Assembly: GCA_036872755.1 (NCBI GenBank)
Contig: JAVHNS010000013.1
Span: 1,453,677 to 1,517,676, forward strand
Direction: 5' to 3'
DNA: 64,000 nucleotides
Source of the DNA: Orbilia blumenaviensis
Lineage: Eukaryota > Ascomycota > Orbiliomycetes > Orbiliales > Orbiliaceae
Both the position numbers and the translations under genes were made by a program. Under the pieces are notes generated by a model. The model saw nothing but the letters and a program-made list of their open reading frames with translations. It was not told the origin of the DNA and searched no databases. Shown one piece after another: positions 11,475 through 23,138 of the stretch. Each line of letters starts with the position of its first letter. The first letter of the stretch is position 1.

Positions 11475-13088
11475 ATGTTAATACCATCCTTTTCTTTCCT
11501 GGTGGCGGGGGTGGTGTCCTGCAATATCTCATTGGCTCTGGGACTTGAACTCGTGGGGATGAATGGTTTCCCAAAATTTCAACATCCTAGACTTCTTGAA
11601 CCATTTGACGACTGTTCGAATGGTACGCATCGATGGCATTCACAAAGGAATAGTTGCTTCGATGACGAGATGGGTGTAATTCCGTTCACACCTCCCTCAA
11701 AACGCAGTCTCCTTGGTGATTATCTCAGCTTCGTGGGACTCCATCCGCGGGATGTTTGCGGACCAGATGAGATTACCTGCTGGGCAGTTAGCTGTTGTCG
11801 GCCTGGAGAAATATGTGGTTCTATAAACGAAGGGTGCAAAGTATCCTGGAGTACGATCTACTCAACAACAATAACCACCTCTTGGTCGACAGTTACTTCG
11901 TGGGTGTTTCCGAATACAGATGATGTGGACTACAGCACTATAACGGTGGATACTACGATTTATGCGACAATCTTTAACCCAATCACCCTACCCGGTGAGG
12001 GCCAAGATGATGTCTTTAAGACGGATTTAACAGTTGTTACTACGCTAGTGCTCTCAGCCTTTACTCCCGCCGCTGTTACTAGGACAGAGACAGTTACTAA
12101 GACTCAGCAGCCTGAGATAGGTATAACTCCACCGCCCCAGCTGAGGGTCCGCCAGACCAGAGATATCTTACCAAGGGCAGCTGCCATACCAAGGAGGTCT
12201 GCGGGGACGAGTTATACGACATTAACCGTCTATGTAACCACATTTTTCACGACAAGTACAATTGCAACGCTGGAGAATTCCGTTATTGAAGTAACAGAGA
12301 CAAATACTATTTCTTCCATTGCGACACAGAATCAGACCCATTTTGGTACCCCGACTGGGTTTACGACTATCGTTATTACTCAGACATCGACATCGACATC
12401 GTATGCTTATGGTACGGTGGAAACACCGACAAAAGTTGCCTATATGACTAGTCTCGTACCGGTTACGGCGGACGGGGCGGAGTGGAGGGGCAGAAAGGGG
12501 GCAGAGGCACCTTCCTCTCGAGCGGGTGCATCTCAGTTTTCTGGAAGTGAGATTGCCGGGATTGTGGTTGGGTTACTGTTTGGTGTGGCTCTGGTAGTGC
12601 TAGTGGTTTGGATATTGGTGTTTAGGAGTCGTCGCAATGGTAAGAAGCGAAGGGAATCGGTTGCTGCTCGTAATGTTTTTGAATCTCCAGGTTCGAATGA
12701 AACTTCTCCGGTACCTACTGTGGTTTCTCCGGCACCTGTTATGACGAAGTTCTCGCAACCGGAATTTTTAGGACCGAACATGAGCTTGGCTCCAGCGTCC
12801 CCATTATCTGAGCTATTCTTTTCAGGGCTGAATATGACGGATGAGAATAAGTACAATAGAACTTATGGGCCGAGACTGTCAAGAAGCAGTAGAGGGACCA
12901 TAATTTCGGGGATATCCCCTGTTCCCGAAGAGGATATATTGCCTGAGATGCCAGCGAAAACTGTGCAAAGGAGGAACAGTATGGATGGGAGGAACTGGGG
13001 GAGGGGTTATGGGGGACGTGGGGGATATTATAACATTGGAGGGAGAAGAAGAAATACGATATCCACGGATTTCGGGGCTATGATCTAG
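11475..13088 (+). CDS. Ser/Thr-rich single-pass membrane protein with Cys cluster
   Basis: An uninterrupted 537-codon frame. Residues 1-23 form a signal peptide (hydrophobic, ending in SLALG). Residues of about 92-121 hold a compact cysteine cluster (VCGPDEITCW, SCCRPGEICG, GC). From about 122 to 340 the chain is rich in Thr, Ser and Val, with repeated TTIT- and TVTS-like strings typical of O-mannosylated stalks. A single helix at about 358-381 (GIVVGLLFGVALVVLVVWIL) is followed by a basic FRSRRNGKKRR stop-transfer and a cytosolic tail of about 150 residues rich in Ser, Pro, Arg and Gly. The architecture matches fungal wall-stress-sensor-like proteins, but I see no WSC domain, so function is unassigned. 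The AT-rich element about 25 bases ahead of the ATG makes this start plausible. Confidence 0.75.
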   Translation: MLIPSFSFLVAGVVSCNISLALGLELVGMNGFPKFQHPRLLEPFDDCSNGTHRWHSQRNSCFDDEMGVIPFTPPSKRSLLGDYLSFVGLHPRDVCGPDEITCWAVSCCRPGEICGSINEGCKVSWSTIYSTTITTSWSTVTSWVFPNTDDVDYSTITVDTTIYATIFNPITLPGEGQDDVFKTDLTVVTTLVLSAFTPAAVTRTETVTKTQQPEIGITPPPQLRVRQTRDILPRAAAIPRRSAGTSYTTLTVYVTTFFTTSTIATLENSVIEVTETNTISSIATQNQTHFGTPTGFTTIVITQTSTSTSYAYGTVETPTKVAYMTSLVPVTADGAEWRGRKGAEAPSSRAGASQFSGSEIAGIVVGLLFGVALVVLVVWILVFRSRRNGKKRRESVAARNVFESPGSNETSPVPTVVSPAPVMTKFSQPEFLGPNMSLAPASPLSELFFSGLNMTDENKYNRTYGPRLSRSSRGTIISGISPVPEEDILPEMPAKTVQRRNSMDGRNWGRGYGGRGGYYNIGGRRRNTISTDFGAMI

Positions 13089-15644
13089 CTCTTTCATGTT
13101 GATGCATATCAGGATATTAATTAATATTATAGGCTGCATATATTCCCTCTTAGCTTGGATACGATCTATACCGTGCCTCTTATTTGCAGTGTTGGTATTT
13201 TCGGGAGGCAAAATCTCCTGCATCCTTGCGAGGGGTAGAGGAACCAATGTGACCATAGCGCCGCCCCACTTTTAAGCTCGCGGGACCCCTCCGAGAACCT
13301 AGCGAAAGGATCCGCCCTAGGAGGGGTTTCGACGAGGGCATAGATGCACACACGTGGCGCTCACTTTGCCTGCTGTTGACGGGGATACCTTATCGATAAA
13401 GACTAAGCTTCTTTTTTTCCTCTTTTTCTTTATCGCTCAGGCCAAAGACGCAGTGCAGGAACAAGAGCCGTTATCTTAGCCTCGAAACGCTCTATCTGCG
13501 CTGAGATATCACATTATATTTGCGTTAAAGTTTCGGCGGGGAATATGTTTCATTGAAGTTGGGGGAAGTGGTGTAACCTTGAGGGAAGCCTTATTTTTGT
13601 GAGATCCTGCGTGATTTCAGTCATATCGACGTGTCTTTTAGTTCCTGGGTCTGAGTTTTTGTGTCATGAAGTACGTTTACCTGGAATTAGCTAACCGCGC
13701 ATAGTTTATGACTTGCGTCGAATAATTCTTCGTCATTTGTCGTTTATCGATAAGCTGCATCACTTGCTAGCTTCAAATCCCAGTTGCTTGTGTGTGTTCA
13801 GTGGGCTGGTTGGTTTTTCACTCGCATGCATGCAAGTTTCCAGGCCAGGGCTAAATTGGACAAGGAAGGGAATCACGATTTAGCACCCATTAGTTAGCAT
13901 CCAATTCCGGTAGGCCATTAGCTGGCATGATGTAACCAAGACCGTCGCGGGGACGTGGGGCTATTATCATGATATCACTCTTCCAAGAAAACACATTAAT
14001 GCTCCTCATGGTTCCTGATCGTTGCCTCTTTTTCAAGTTCGTGACTGAAGCTGGCGATATCGGAACTGGTTCGAGGCATGATGGTGGAAAATCCGACATT
14101 CCAGGATATGAGGGGTTTGCGTGGGCCTCACCAGCACCCGTCCCTAAAGACACTAGCTGCAGCCGGCAGATGCATGTGTTCCCGCTCGAAAATGTCATCT
14201 GGCTCCTGAGCCAGCGTAGGCGAGAAGGGATAACCCAAAGACTGGATGGGCAAAAGCTAAAAAAAAGAGAGAGAGGGAGAGAGTCGAAAAATACCGCGTC
14301 GACGAGCTCAACAGAACGACATCGTGACTGATGGTCAAGCGGGAGGGTAGGAATTAAGCCTGAAGGGACCACTAAGCGGGAGACACATCGATGCATCTGG
14401 AATCGCCAACCACACAGTGTACGCACATGTAATGTATATACGCTACTCACCCATCATAATCACCTAAGGTCAAACTGAAAGGACTTAATAGGCCAAGGCC
14501 AATTGTGCCTTGTAATCACGAGATGGCGGAGCCGAAAGTAAAAAAACAGCATTTTTGAACACGAATCATAATTGTAAAGGGATTTTACGGAAGCAAATAT
14601 CTCAGCCATTCGTCAGTATGAGTAAGCCACGGTTGGATTGGGAGTATCAGATGTATTTGAAATGATAGTTAATCCCGTCAAATCCGCGGCGACGGAGTAA
14701 TATATCTCTTTTGTTGGTTCAGCTCCGGGCAGGCCAGGGAACAGTTTACCTGATACTGGTTGCATATTGCCATCATATTGCATACCGCAGCCCCCGCTTG
14801 GTCAGGGCTGTGTTTTTTTGTTCTGGTAGGTAGCGAGCCTATGCCACTCCTGCCGACCATTAGCCAGCTTGGGGAATGGCTAACCCTTCCGTGTTCTTTG
14901 AATGGTAACCGTGACAATTTCTTGCAAATTATTTCGCCGACGAAGAGCTGCGGTGCTACATAAGTCGGGAATTCCTTGTCCTGGTCGGATGCAGGCTACA
15001 GGCTCGGGACCTGGCCTCGATGCGAACAGCCGCCATTTGAATTACGTGTAGACTGTCGTACGATTACCAGTGTTAGTCAGCGTTATGGTTAAGATTTTTT
15101 TTTTTTTTTTTTTTTTTTCTCTTTGGAAGTACGAAGGGCACATACACAAGTACTTTAGTATCAGGGAATCGAAGCACCTGGCATTTTCCATCCCCCCCGA
15201 GAGTCCGGAGCAGCGAATCAGCACCCAGCCTCACGTGCAAGCGATCAGACTGGTGCTTGGCTGGTGGTTATGATTGGTTGGAAGGAATCTGGAACCTGCG
15301 GTTTTGACTCTTTTTAGGGCCTTGTTGGAGTTAGAGCGGAAGGGGTGCCAGGAAAGGCTGGAAGCTGTCATGTTGCAGAGGTACTAAAACCGCCTGCCTT
15401 CCACACCTAATCCCCTCTATGATCTGATCCTTCAAGCTTCTTTATATATATTCCCCTTCCCTCTAAAGAGGTCACGACCCAAAAAAAAATTTTAGTCCGT
15501 CGAGCACGGCTTGAAACGATCAATAGATAACTATATATTTGGACGAGAAAAAAAGAAGAAAAAAAATCAAAAAAAGAGAAAGAGAAGTCAAAGTGATAGT
15601 GAAGGAATTCGCAAGGCCGAAAACAACACAACAACACACAAGCC
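13089..15644. other. 2.6-kb intergenic interval
   Basis: Overlapping open frames on both strands at 13890-14450 (minus, 186 codons) and 13969-14331 (plus, 120 codons) show no recognisable domain, and neither has good coding character. Landmarks are a run of about 28 T near 15091-15118 and a purine-rich A/G tract at 15541-15600, just ahead of the next gene, probably in its 5' leader. Confidence 0.45.
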
Positions 15645-16901
15645 ATGGCCTCTCAATCTCGGTCGGCTTTGGCCCCTCATCACGCAGCCATCAAGGCTCA
15701 GATCCTTCGACTGCTTGGTCACTCGTCTCCTGACGACCTCCGCCGCTTCCTCGAAGAAATATCCATTCAGCAGGATGTTCTTGAGAATATATACGATCTC
15801 TGGCCCGACCTACCTCATGCTTACGACGCTGAAAGGGAGGAACTAGCCGATGATAGAAAAGAAGTTTATGTTCTATATGATGCTGCCTTGGACGATCGGG
15901 AGAAGATCCGACGAAGGTGGGAGAGATTGCTGAGTAAACACCGCTGGGGACGACATGAAGTCGAGGAACTTAAGAAATGCAGAGAATACATGGCTCGAAA
16001 TGCGGTGAAGATGGTTGGTCTATGCGTCGAGTACGCTGAGTTCTCTAGGTGAGTTATTCTTTCTAGATCCACTATTCTTCCCACGGGTACTTGAATCAAG
16101 AAGCGAAGACGATATAATAGCAAGTTGCGAATATAAGCTGACTTTCTTTACCCTAGCCAAATTCAAGGGTTGTCTTGTTTTGAGGATGACCTTCGTGTTA
16201 AACTTGAGAAGGTTTACGTCGACGAGAACCTATCTACTGCATCTAAGCTAAGGAGGATGCGGAATATTCTGAACATGTTTGCGGAATCCCGTCCGAGAGC
16301 CGAACGCTACACCTATCGTCGCCGTTCGCTTTCGCCTGACGACGAAGAAGAACAGTACTGGACGGTTCCAAAGCCTGAAATTATCGAGCCGTCCAGAGAC
16401 TCCGCATATGTCTCTGCTTCGTACACAAAACCTCACCGAACCCGCGCAGACCGACACGAGCACAAGCGACATCGTCGTGGTGAGCGAGAAAGGGAGGAAC
16501 GCGAGGAGCGAGACTATATTCCCGATTATAGCTACGGAGTCGAGATTGAGGAATTCGATGACAGGCCTGTTCACGACGTCTATCTTAACGACTCCTCACG
16601 ACATGCATTCCGGAGTTCAAGTCATGATACCTCTTTCCTCTGGCGATCCTCTCGGAATCAGAAAGACGGCGAACATACGAACCCCCACTATCCGGGTCGC
16701 AATTTCTCGCTTTCCTATACGCATCTGCCACCGTTAGAAGAGCAACGACGGTCAAGTGCAGGATCCAAGCATCACCGCCCTTCTAGGTACGAGGATGATG
16801 AGGAGCGTCGCCGTCAAGCGAGCAGCGCTAGGTACCTTGAAGTCCCAAAGCCCAAGCCTGCAAAGCAGTATACTAGCTGGGAAATCTACGAAATCGTGTA
16901 G
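15645..16901 (+). CDS. Arg/Glu-rich protein of unknown function
   Basis: Exons 15645-16048 and 16157-16901 join across a 108-bp intron (GTGAGT donor, CCTAG acceptor; AG|C makes a serine codon) and give 382 residues. Residues 1 to about 190 look helical and folded, with short motifs such as RFLEEISIQQDVLENIYDLW and repeated charged heptad-like stretches. From about 200 onward the chain is disordered and highly charged, with RRRSLSPDDEEEQYW and an Arg/Glu-rich block RRGEREREEREERDY. It ends in a short hydrophobic-aromatic SWEIYEIV. There is no signal peptide or membrane helix, so it is probably nuclear or cytosolic. I do not recognise the family. The gene sits in clean, non-repetitive sequence and its splice phase is exact, so it is very likely real. 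Confidence 0.75.
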
Positions 16902-18615
16902 ATTTTCCTTGAATAGGCTAGCGTTCCTCATCTCATCGGGTGGCTGACTGGCTCGGCTTGGATATCTTCTTTCTATTTCCTTCCATATCATACGTTTCTG
17001 TCAACAATTTTCCTTTTTGGATAAAGACTCCTTTTTTTAAACGGTTTTTGGCATTTGCAAACGGGTACATTGTTTCAATTGTTTTCTCCTTCTTCTTTTA
17101 CAATTTGCGATTGGTTTAGCATTTATTCCTGGGACTTGTCTATCTCTTTCTTGTACATTGCGGTTGGCGCCCTTTCCTTTTTTCTTTCCTTGTTTACATT
17201 GTGACTTTTTTGCTTTTCTGGGAATGGTTCATTTGCATATCAGGTACGGGGAATACTCAGGTTTCGGTGTCAATCATTATGGTCGTTTCATTTGTTTTTT
17301 TCTTCCCACCTTTTCGTCCCCAGTTTTGTCTTCCACCTTTCTCTTTCTCCACCGAGCTGATTTGGGGATCTCGGCCTTTGGGCATACCTGTCTTTTTCGC
17401 TTCCGCATCATTATGAAAAACAAAATTGAAGGCTGTCTGTCCTTGTTGGTTTCCTCGGTTTTGGCAAGCACTATGTAAACTTATATATATCCAACGAAGT
17501 TAATATAATGGTAGTAATATAAAGTGGCCGGAGATCTAGAACTCCTATAAAGCAATCTATAACCCTAGGCAAATTGAACGGCTCAGTACGCCTCATCTCG
17601 GGTGAACTGAGTACGCCGGTGCAACGATTATCCTGACCAAGAATGTATGAGTCTGTATGGTATATATTTATGCCGGATCCTGAGAATGGCAACCGGCTCC
17701 GCTACGGAAAACCCGAGCTCCAGCGTTTAGGTTCGTCCTCGGGTATGTTGGAGCCCTAGAATGAGGTAGTTACCTAATCTCTGCACAGTACAGTACCGGC
17801 CTAAAATGGTGACGCGTGATATCATGTGCTGGTCCTCGTTAGGGTATTTTGGCAAGATAACTACTTGAGGCCTAACTGAATAGAACCTGTATTAGTCATC
17901 TATGCAATGTGGCCAGCCTTTTGAAAGTTGCGTGCGTGCAAGTGCAGAGTTTGCAAAGCAAGCCCTCTGTGAGCGAGGCGACCAAAGTAGGAATTACCTG
18001 ATCTGGGTTGGTGGTTTGCAACACATCTGTGTGAGCAAAAATACAACAAAGCGAAGTTGCAGACACGCACACCACGAGTTCGACCAGCGCAAAGCTAGTA
18101 GATCTATCTGAAGATTGACAAGATACATATATACCTAGGTATATATATATAGATCGCACCATCACATCTGCGCTGGTAGATCAGGTAAGATCTTTCTTTT
18201 TCTTCAAACGGTCCCAGCCTAGGTATCCAGAAGATGACTGGATCCAGAAGATCCAACGTTAAACCCCCTCCTTTTCCAACGCGAATACTACATCGATACG
18301 TGACCTGCGGGGTCATCCGGGCTTGACCTCACATCGATCCGCTACGATCTTTAGTACTGGCTCTGGACAATGACTGCTAATCATGTAGGTCTTTTAGAAT
18401 CCATATAAGATAGTGCCCCCTTGTAATCCACCGATGTGTTAGTTTCTCTTCTTTCCTACTACTCCCCCCACAACTACTTTCCCCACACAACGTTCTTAGT
18501 CCGGCCGCTAACGGTCCCTTTGCACTCTTTCCGAAGACTTCTTCACACGAAGGCATTAATTTAGCCAGGTAATCGTATAGCATAACATATCTACACGCCT
18601 TTGCTGGATAGTACA
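16902..18615. other. 1.7-kb intergenic interval
   Basis: The first 500 bases after the stop codon are pyrimidine-rich on the plus strand, which produces spurious hydrophobic frames (17158-17478). The rest holds short frames only. TA-rich patches occur near 18120-18155. The last 200 bases include a CT-rich stretch that is probably the promoter and leader of the poly-serine protein gene. Confidence 0.45.
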
Positions 18616-19977
18616 ATGGCTCGCCGCTCTGGAACCTCTAAATCAGCCTCTTGGCTGTTGACTGCAGTCACTGTCCTAGGCTTCTTTGCTCAGACGGAAG
18701 CCGTTATAACGGCTATCGATGGACGATACCCTCACGAAATTGCCGTCGCTAAGATCATCGAGCGGGATAGTAGCAGTTCATCGACAATTCTCCCTAGCAG
18801 CACCAGCTCTAGTTCTAGCTCCAGCTCCAGCTCCAGCTCCAGCTCTAGCTCTAGTTCCAGCTCATCCTCTTCCTCCTCCTCCTCGAGCTCATCTAGTTCA
18901 TCTAGCTCCAGCTCTTCCTCAAGTTCTTCAAGCTCCAGTTCTTCGAGCTCCTCATCTAGCTCCAGCTCGCCTACTTCCTCTAGTACTAGCACCACTCCGA
19001 CCATCTTTCCTCAGCCGACGATCAACTCGGTTACCGCAGCTACAGGTATCCAAGTTGCAGGGTACCAGACCCCTAGTGCTAGCTCTGCTGGGAAGAGGTC
19101 CCTCTGGGACTTGGCAAATCCACTCAAGAAGAGACAAACCACTGCTTTGTGGATTGGAGAGTCGGTCCAGACAGATGGCACCAGTCGCTTCATCCTCGTC
19201 ACTGATCAAGCTTCTGCTGCTACTTTTGACCTTACTCTCAAGCAGCTCATCTCTGTAGACTCTGGCAACTCGATTACGTTTGCGTCGACTTCCGATATCG
19301 CTGCAGGATTGGGCCCTTGGGAAGCTAGTCCTGATGGCGGAGACATCAGCGTCGAGTTTGTTATCGACGCCGGCACTGGTGCCATCATCTGGAGTCACCC
19401 AATCTTCTCTAGCATGTTGAACTTCCATCCCGCGCCTTGCTTTTTAGCCTCTAGCACGACCACCGCCATTGATTGGATTTACAATCCTTCGAGCGAGGGA
19501 AACTGCCAACGTTTCATCCTTCAAGCTACCGGTGGTGACCTCCCACAAGCCACAGCTACTCCCTCGCTCACATCCATCATCCCGACTGGACCGCAAACCT
19601 GGATCGGAACCACTCCTATGCCGCCTACCACTTCGAGCTCCTCGACATCTGATACTGGCTCTGCCGCCCCAACCGTCACCGAAAGCGGCGTTACCACGTC
19701 TACTGTTATAGACACTGCCACTATTACCAGCACCACCCAGACTACTTCGCTGGTTACCGTCACTTCATGCGATAACTGGGGATCTTGCGACCAGTGGACC
19801 TCGACCACCACACAGACAAGCACTACCTTGTATACCAAGCCATGCACGACTGCGCTCCCGATTCCCGTTCCCGTTTCACAGGCCCCTGGATCTGGATCGG
19901 CGTGGTTCCTGGCCAAGTGTATACTCTCGATCTCGTTTGCGTCAGCTGTTGGATTCGTCCTCACAACTGCGTGGTAG
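18616..19977 (+). CDS. Poly-serine, GPI-type cell wall protein
   Basis: Translation from the ATG at 18616 gives 453 residues; the frame extends 15 bases upstream without another ATG. A signal peptide (residues 1 to about 29, ending in FAQTEA) leads into a serine-rich region with 55 uninterrupted serine codons at 18805-18969. Dibasic sites follow (AGKR and PLKKR), which are candidate Kex2 cleavage points, and then a compact domain of about 150 residues (ALWIGESVQTDG through SSEGNCQRFIL) that I cannot assign. A Thr-rich linker with two short Cys motifs (SCDNWGSCDQW) follows. The last 25 residues are hydrophobic with no basic tail, preceded by small residues (APGSGSAW), as in GPI-anchor signals. 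Likely a heavily O-mannosylated wall protein. The serine run uses mixed AGC/TCC/TCT/TCA codons, so it is selected as protein rather than a simple repeat. Confidence 0.8.
   Translation: MARRSGTSKSASWLLTAVTVLGFFAQTEAVITAIDGRYPHEIAVAKIIERDSSSSSTILPSSTSSSSSSSSSSSSSSSSSSSSSSSSSSSSSSSSSSSSSSSSSSSSSSSSSSSSSSSPTSSSTSTTPTIFPQPTINSVTAATGIQVAGYQTPSASSAGKRSLWDLANPLKKRQTTALWIGESVQTDGTSRFILVTDQASAATFDLTLKQLISVDSGNSITFASTSDIAAGLGPWEASPDGGDISVEFVIDAGTGAIIWSHPIFSSMLNFHPAPCFLASSTTTAIDWIYNPSSEGNCQRFILQATGGDLPQATATPSLTSIIPTGPQTWIGTTPMPPTTSSSSTSDTGSAAPTVTESGVTTSTVIDTATITSTTQTTSLVTVTSCDNWGSCDQWTSTTTQTSTTLYTKPCTTALPIPVPVSQAPGSGSAWFLAKCILSISFASAVGFVLTTAW
18805..18969 (+). repeat. In-frame serine codon tract (55 codons)
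   Basis: A 165-base stretch in which every codon encodes serine. The first third is a near-perfect AGCTCC/AGCTCT hexamer repeat; the rest mixes TCC, TCA, TCG and AGT. The opposite strand is open as a Glu/Leu-rich frame, a shadow of the same repeat. Confidence 0.95.
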
Positions 19978-20691
19978 ACGGCCCTCATCTTACATCGTCG
20001 AATCTTTGCGGATATAATACTGACAGCTCGTCTTTTTGTTTCGTTTCGTGGGGAACATCTACTTGCGTAATTGAATTCGCCCCGTATACTTTTTAATCAC
20101 AGCAACTTATTTTCATATCCCATCTAGAATGGGGCATTTTCCAAGAAGGGGCGGGGTCGTATAATGGTATTATCCGAATATCATCTTGATGGAAACTTCG
20201 ACAGAAGATCCAATCTTTTTAATATTGGAATACTTACTCGGGATTATCTCTCTACGGAATGGAATGGTTCATTGAATTTATAAAGAATTAATATATATAT
20301 TTGGTTTCATAGATAGTCTCTTGTATCCAGCATTTTAATGGAAATGTTAATGATGTTATCTTCCGGGCCTACATATAATTTTGTGGCGTGAATGGTATAG
20401 CATGAACTCATACCGTGTAGGGACTGTACACGGGGATATGTCAAACTGCAAGCTTGGGACTGTTACTATAGTGAATGACCGACTTGATTCGCAAACGGTG
20501 AGCTCGTAAGATTACCGAGTCAGTTGGACCGGAACCTACATGCTCAGAGGGCCAGGATTTACAGACGCTAACATTCCGCTGAGATAAATATATACATATG
20601 CATATAAGGGCTATATCTATCCATCTATTTACAGGGTGTATATTTACGGACGTCTAACCAAGCGCCCATATGCGGCGGGAGTTTTACTCTG
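19978..20691. other. Convergent intergenic spacer
   Basis: About 700 bases between the wall protein gene and the convergent rhomboid gene. It is moderately AT-rich, with TA runs near 20288-20300 and 20585-20605. No gene is seen. Confidence 0.5.
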
Positions 20692-22091
20692 TTACCTACT
20701 TAACTGCCTCTTGATCGCCGCTTCTCTCCTTTTTCGGGCCTCCTCTTTCAACCAGGCGGCCAAACCTGCGCCAGCAAGTAAACCGCCTAGATGGGCGGCG
20801 TGGTCCATCCACATACTCCACCCAAAGATTAGGGAAGTGAATTCCCATACTCCCATAGCTGTTGCGATTGTAGCCGCCTTGAGAGTGAAGAGTGGGAGTA
20901 AGATAAAATATAGCTCGGTGCTATGGGAGAGTTAGCAGTATGGTCTGGAGAGAGTTGTTACACTTTACTAAAGGAAGGGGACATACTCAGGATTGATGAC
21001 GGCATACCCCCCCAGAACCCCGAAGACAGCACCAGATGCACCGAGACCAAAAACGTGGAATCTTCTCATGACAACGTTCGCAACCAATGAAGTAAATGAC
21101 GCAAGCGCGCCCGACGAGATGTATAGAGCGAGGAAATTACCTCGGCCGATTTGTTCACAGACTGATATACGCTCTACTTGTTAGTTATATTTGCCACATC
21201 AAAAAAATCTCCCGCATCGGAAAGGTATCTAAGATCAACACCCTCTGAGGCTGACTTACGAGTTGAACCAATGAAAAACAGTCCTGTCATATTGGCCGCA
21301 AAATGCCACAAGGTATGGTGGCTAAATACGCTACCTAGAAGGCTAAATACTCGAGGATCACCAGGACATTGGACAAAGTGCGTATTCAGAATTCTCCACA
21401 ATGGGGGGATTCTCCAGGCTAGGAAGATCGCTAAATTGGCGCCGACTATTCCACCGATTGTAGCTAATGCCATTGGAACGCTCGGGAATAATCGATCTTT
21501 AGGTTGAGGGTGAACATATGTGAGAGCGTAATAGCCGCTGCCGATTAATGTCACGACAAGGAAAGCGAATGACGGAGCCAAACGGCGGATTGATGACATT
21601 TCTTCGGGTTCTTCACGGTCCGAGACACGTGCGCGGGCGCGGTGGTAGTTATACCATGCTTCGCTGCCGACCTTAAGTTCATCAGATGTATCCGTTGAGA
21701 GGGCGTTCGCCTTAGGGTCCGCGAAAGTGGGCTTTAGAGCAGCAGGTTCGGAGACCCCGGCCTCTCCAGTTTTATTGGATATTGGCGGAGAATTTGACGT
21801 AGGAAATTTAACAGGAGGTTGAGGATCTACACTCCTTCTAGAAGGGCGACGTAGGGAAGCGAGCCGACGGATGGAGCTGCGAAGGGTTGGGGAAGGTTGC
21901 CTTCGCAGACAGCCTGATTGAAAGGTGGGAAATTGCGTAGGAATCGATGATACCGACCGGCCGGTACGAGTCGCGAAGTGTAGCACTTGTGAAAGAGGTC
22001 TGGTCGTCTTTAATGGAGCTAGTATCGAGGTTGGTGGTATCGCTGGGGCGAGGGCCTGCCGCACGACGCATGATCTCCAGATTGGAATCAT
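20692..22091 (-). CDS. PCP1: Mitochondrial rhomboid protease (PARL/Pcp1-like)
   Basis: Exons 22091-21260, 21161-20987 and 20920-20692 join with exact phase (introns of 98 and 66 bp) to give 411 residues. The N-terminal region of about 100 residues is rich in Arg, Ser and Thr and poor in acidic residues, consistent with a mitochondrial presequence. Helices follow from about residue 175. The rhomboid signatures are FSHHTLWHFAANM in the second half, the catalytic serine in GLGASGAVFG (Ser320) and the catalytic histidine in DHAAHLGG (His379), so the enzyme looks intact. The PARL-type 1+6 helix arrangement fits. Yeast Pcp1 processes Ccp1 and Mgm1 in the inner membrane. The ATG at 22091 is the first in frame; a GTG lies two codons earlier. 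It shares a divergent promoter with the Tma17-like gene. Confidence 0.92.
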
Positions 22092-22675
22092 GATCACTCA
22101 GCGAATCGCCGCAAGGGAACGAAACCAAGTCCCAGGCGAGTTGTAGGCGCTGTAGAGACCACAATAGAAGGGATACTTGCGGGATCGCAAGCCAATCCCA
22201 GCGGTGTTTCCCTATGTGTCGGCGGAGTGGATGGTTTGACGAAACTGGGTTTCAAGGCATCGGGTCGGTGATCTGGGGAGGAACAAGAATGTAGATGCTA
22301 GGCTTCCGATCCCTCCGACAGCTAATATGATCGGATGTACCGACTGTCAGCGATGACTTCCTTAAGATACAACAACGATACCGTGAGGCTGGCGAGGTTT
22401 ATGTATATGTACTTACGGGCCCTGACTGATAGATACTCAGATAGTGATGGTTAGTCGTTGTGGTTGTTTGATGTATTATCAGATCAGCCGAAGCTGGAAA
22501 ATTTGGTGTTTTCCGAAGCGATTCGAATCCACCCCAAAACACCACCCCGCGTCCCATCACATCAGCCTGGGCTTACGACGACACCCAACCTTCAACCTCA
22601 AATTTAAATCCATCCCATGAAGCCGGAATCGACCCCATCGAATCATCACCAATATATCACAATCGGTCAGCCATC
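22092..22675. promoter_or_regulatory. Divergent promoter region, rhomboid and Tma17-like genes
   Basis: A 584-bp spacer between two divergently transcribed genes. The part next to the plus-strand gene is C- and A-rich with repeated CATC and CCC motifs, typical of a fungal leader. I saw no clear TATA box and no exact proteasome-associated control element, but did not search exhaustively. Confidence 0.5.
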
Positions 22676-23138
22676 ATGAGTGCTTCAGCGGCCCCTATTC
22701 CCCTGGTATATTTAATCCCCCCGCACTTGAAACTACCCCGCCAGAGCTAACAACTCATCGCAGGACCAGTTTGCTGCTGCCCTCCTAGATCTCGAGATTC
22801 CACAACTTCACCAAGAGTCAGCACGTCTTCAAAATTCACTCTACCACCTCGAACGCTCCAACACTACCCTTGCTGAATACCCAGATGACGAAGATTGTAA
22901 AGACGCGATCCGGTATAATCAAGGTGTTATCGAGCAGCAGAAGCAACGGATAGAAATCGTTAAGATGGAACTGGTAAGACGCGGAGTGAGCGTCGGTCAT
23001 ATGGGTTTGGACGGCCCTATTCCCACATCGTCGTCATCAGGTGATGTCCAAACGACTGCTACGGCACAGGGGAGCTCAATGCCTACGAATGGGGCCGCCA
23101 ATGGACATACCGGGGAAGACGAGGGTGTCTATTTGTGA
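22676..23138 (+). CDS. TMA17: Tma17/Adc17-like proteasome assembly chaperone
   Basis: A 10-codon first exon (22676-22705), a 58-bp intron (GTATAT donor, CGCAG acceptor) and a second exon 22764-23138 give 134 residues. The order of elements matches yeast Tma17: a PIPLDQFAAAL start, a helix with LQNSLYHLERSN, a short acidic break (YPDDED), a second helix DAIRYNQGVIEQQKQRIE ending in KMELVRRG, and a Ser/Thr-rich acidic tail. In yeast, Tma17 (Adc17) helps pair Rpt6 and Rpt3 during assembly of the proteasome base and is stress-induced. The assignment rests on motif order and length, not on a search. The short first exon and small size make it easy to miss. Confidence 0.7.

Noticed and set aside
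13890..14450. 186-codon minus-strand frame
   Set aside because: No domain or signal recognised; the opposite strand is open over the same stretch, and coding character is weak on both.
17158..17478. Hydrophobic Phe/Leu-rich frames after the Arg/Glu-rich gene
   Set aside because: Caused by a pyrimidine-rich 3' flank, not by a membrane protein.
18732..19004. Glu/Leu-rich minus-strand frame opposite the poly-serine tract
   Set aside because: Shadow of serine codons AGC/TCC read backwards; no start context or partner exons.
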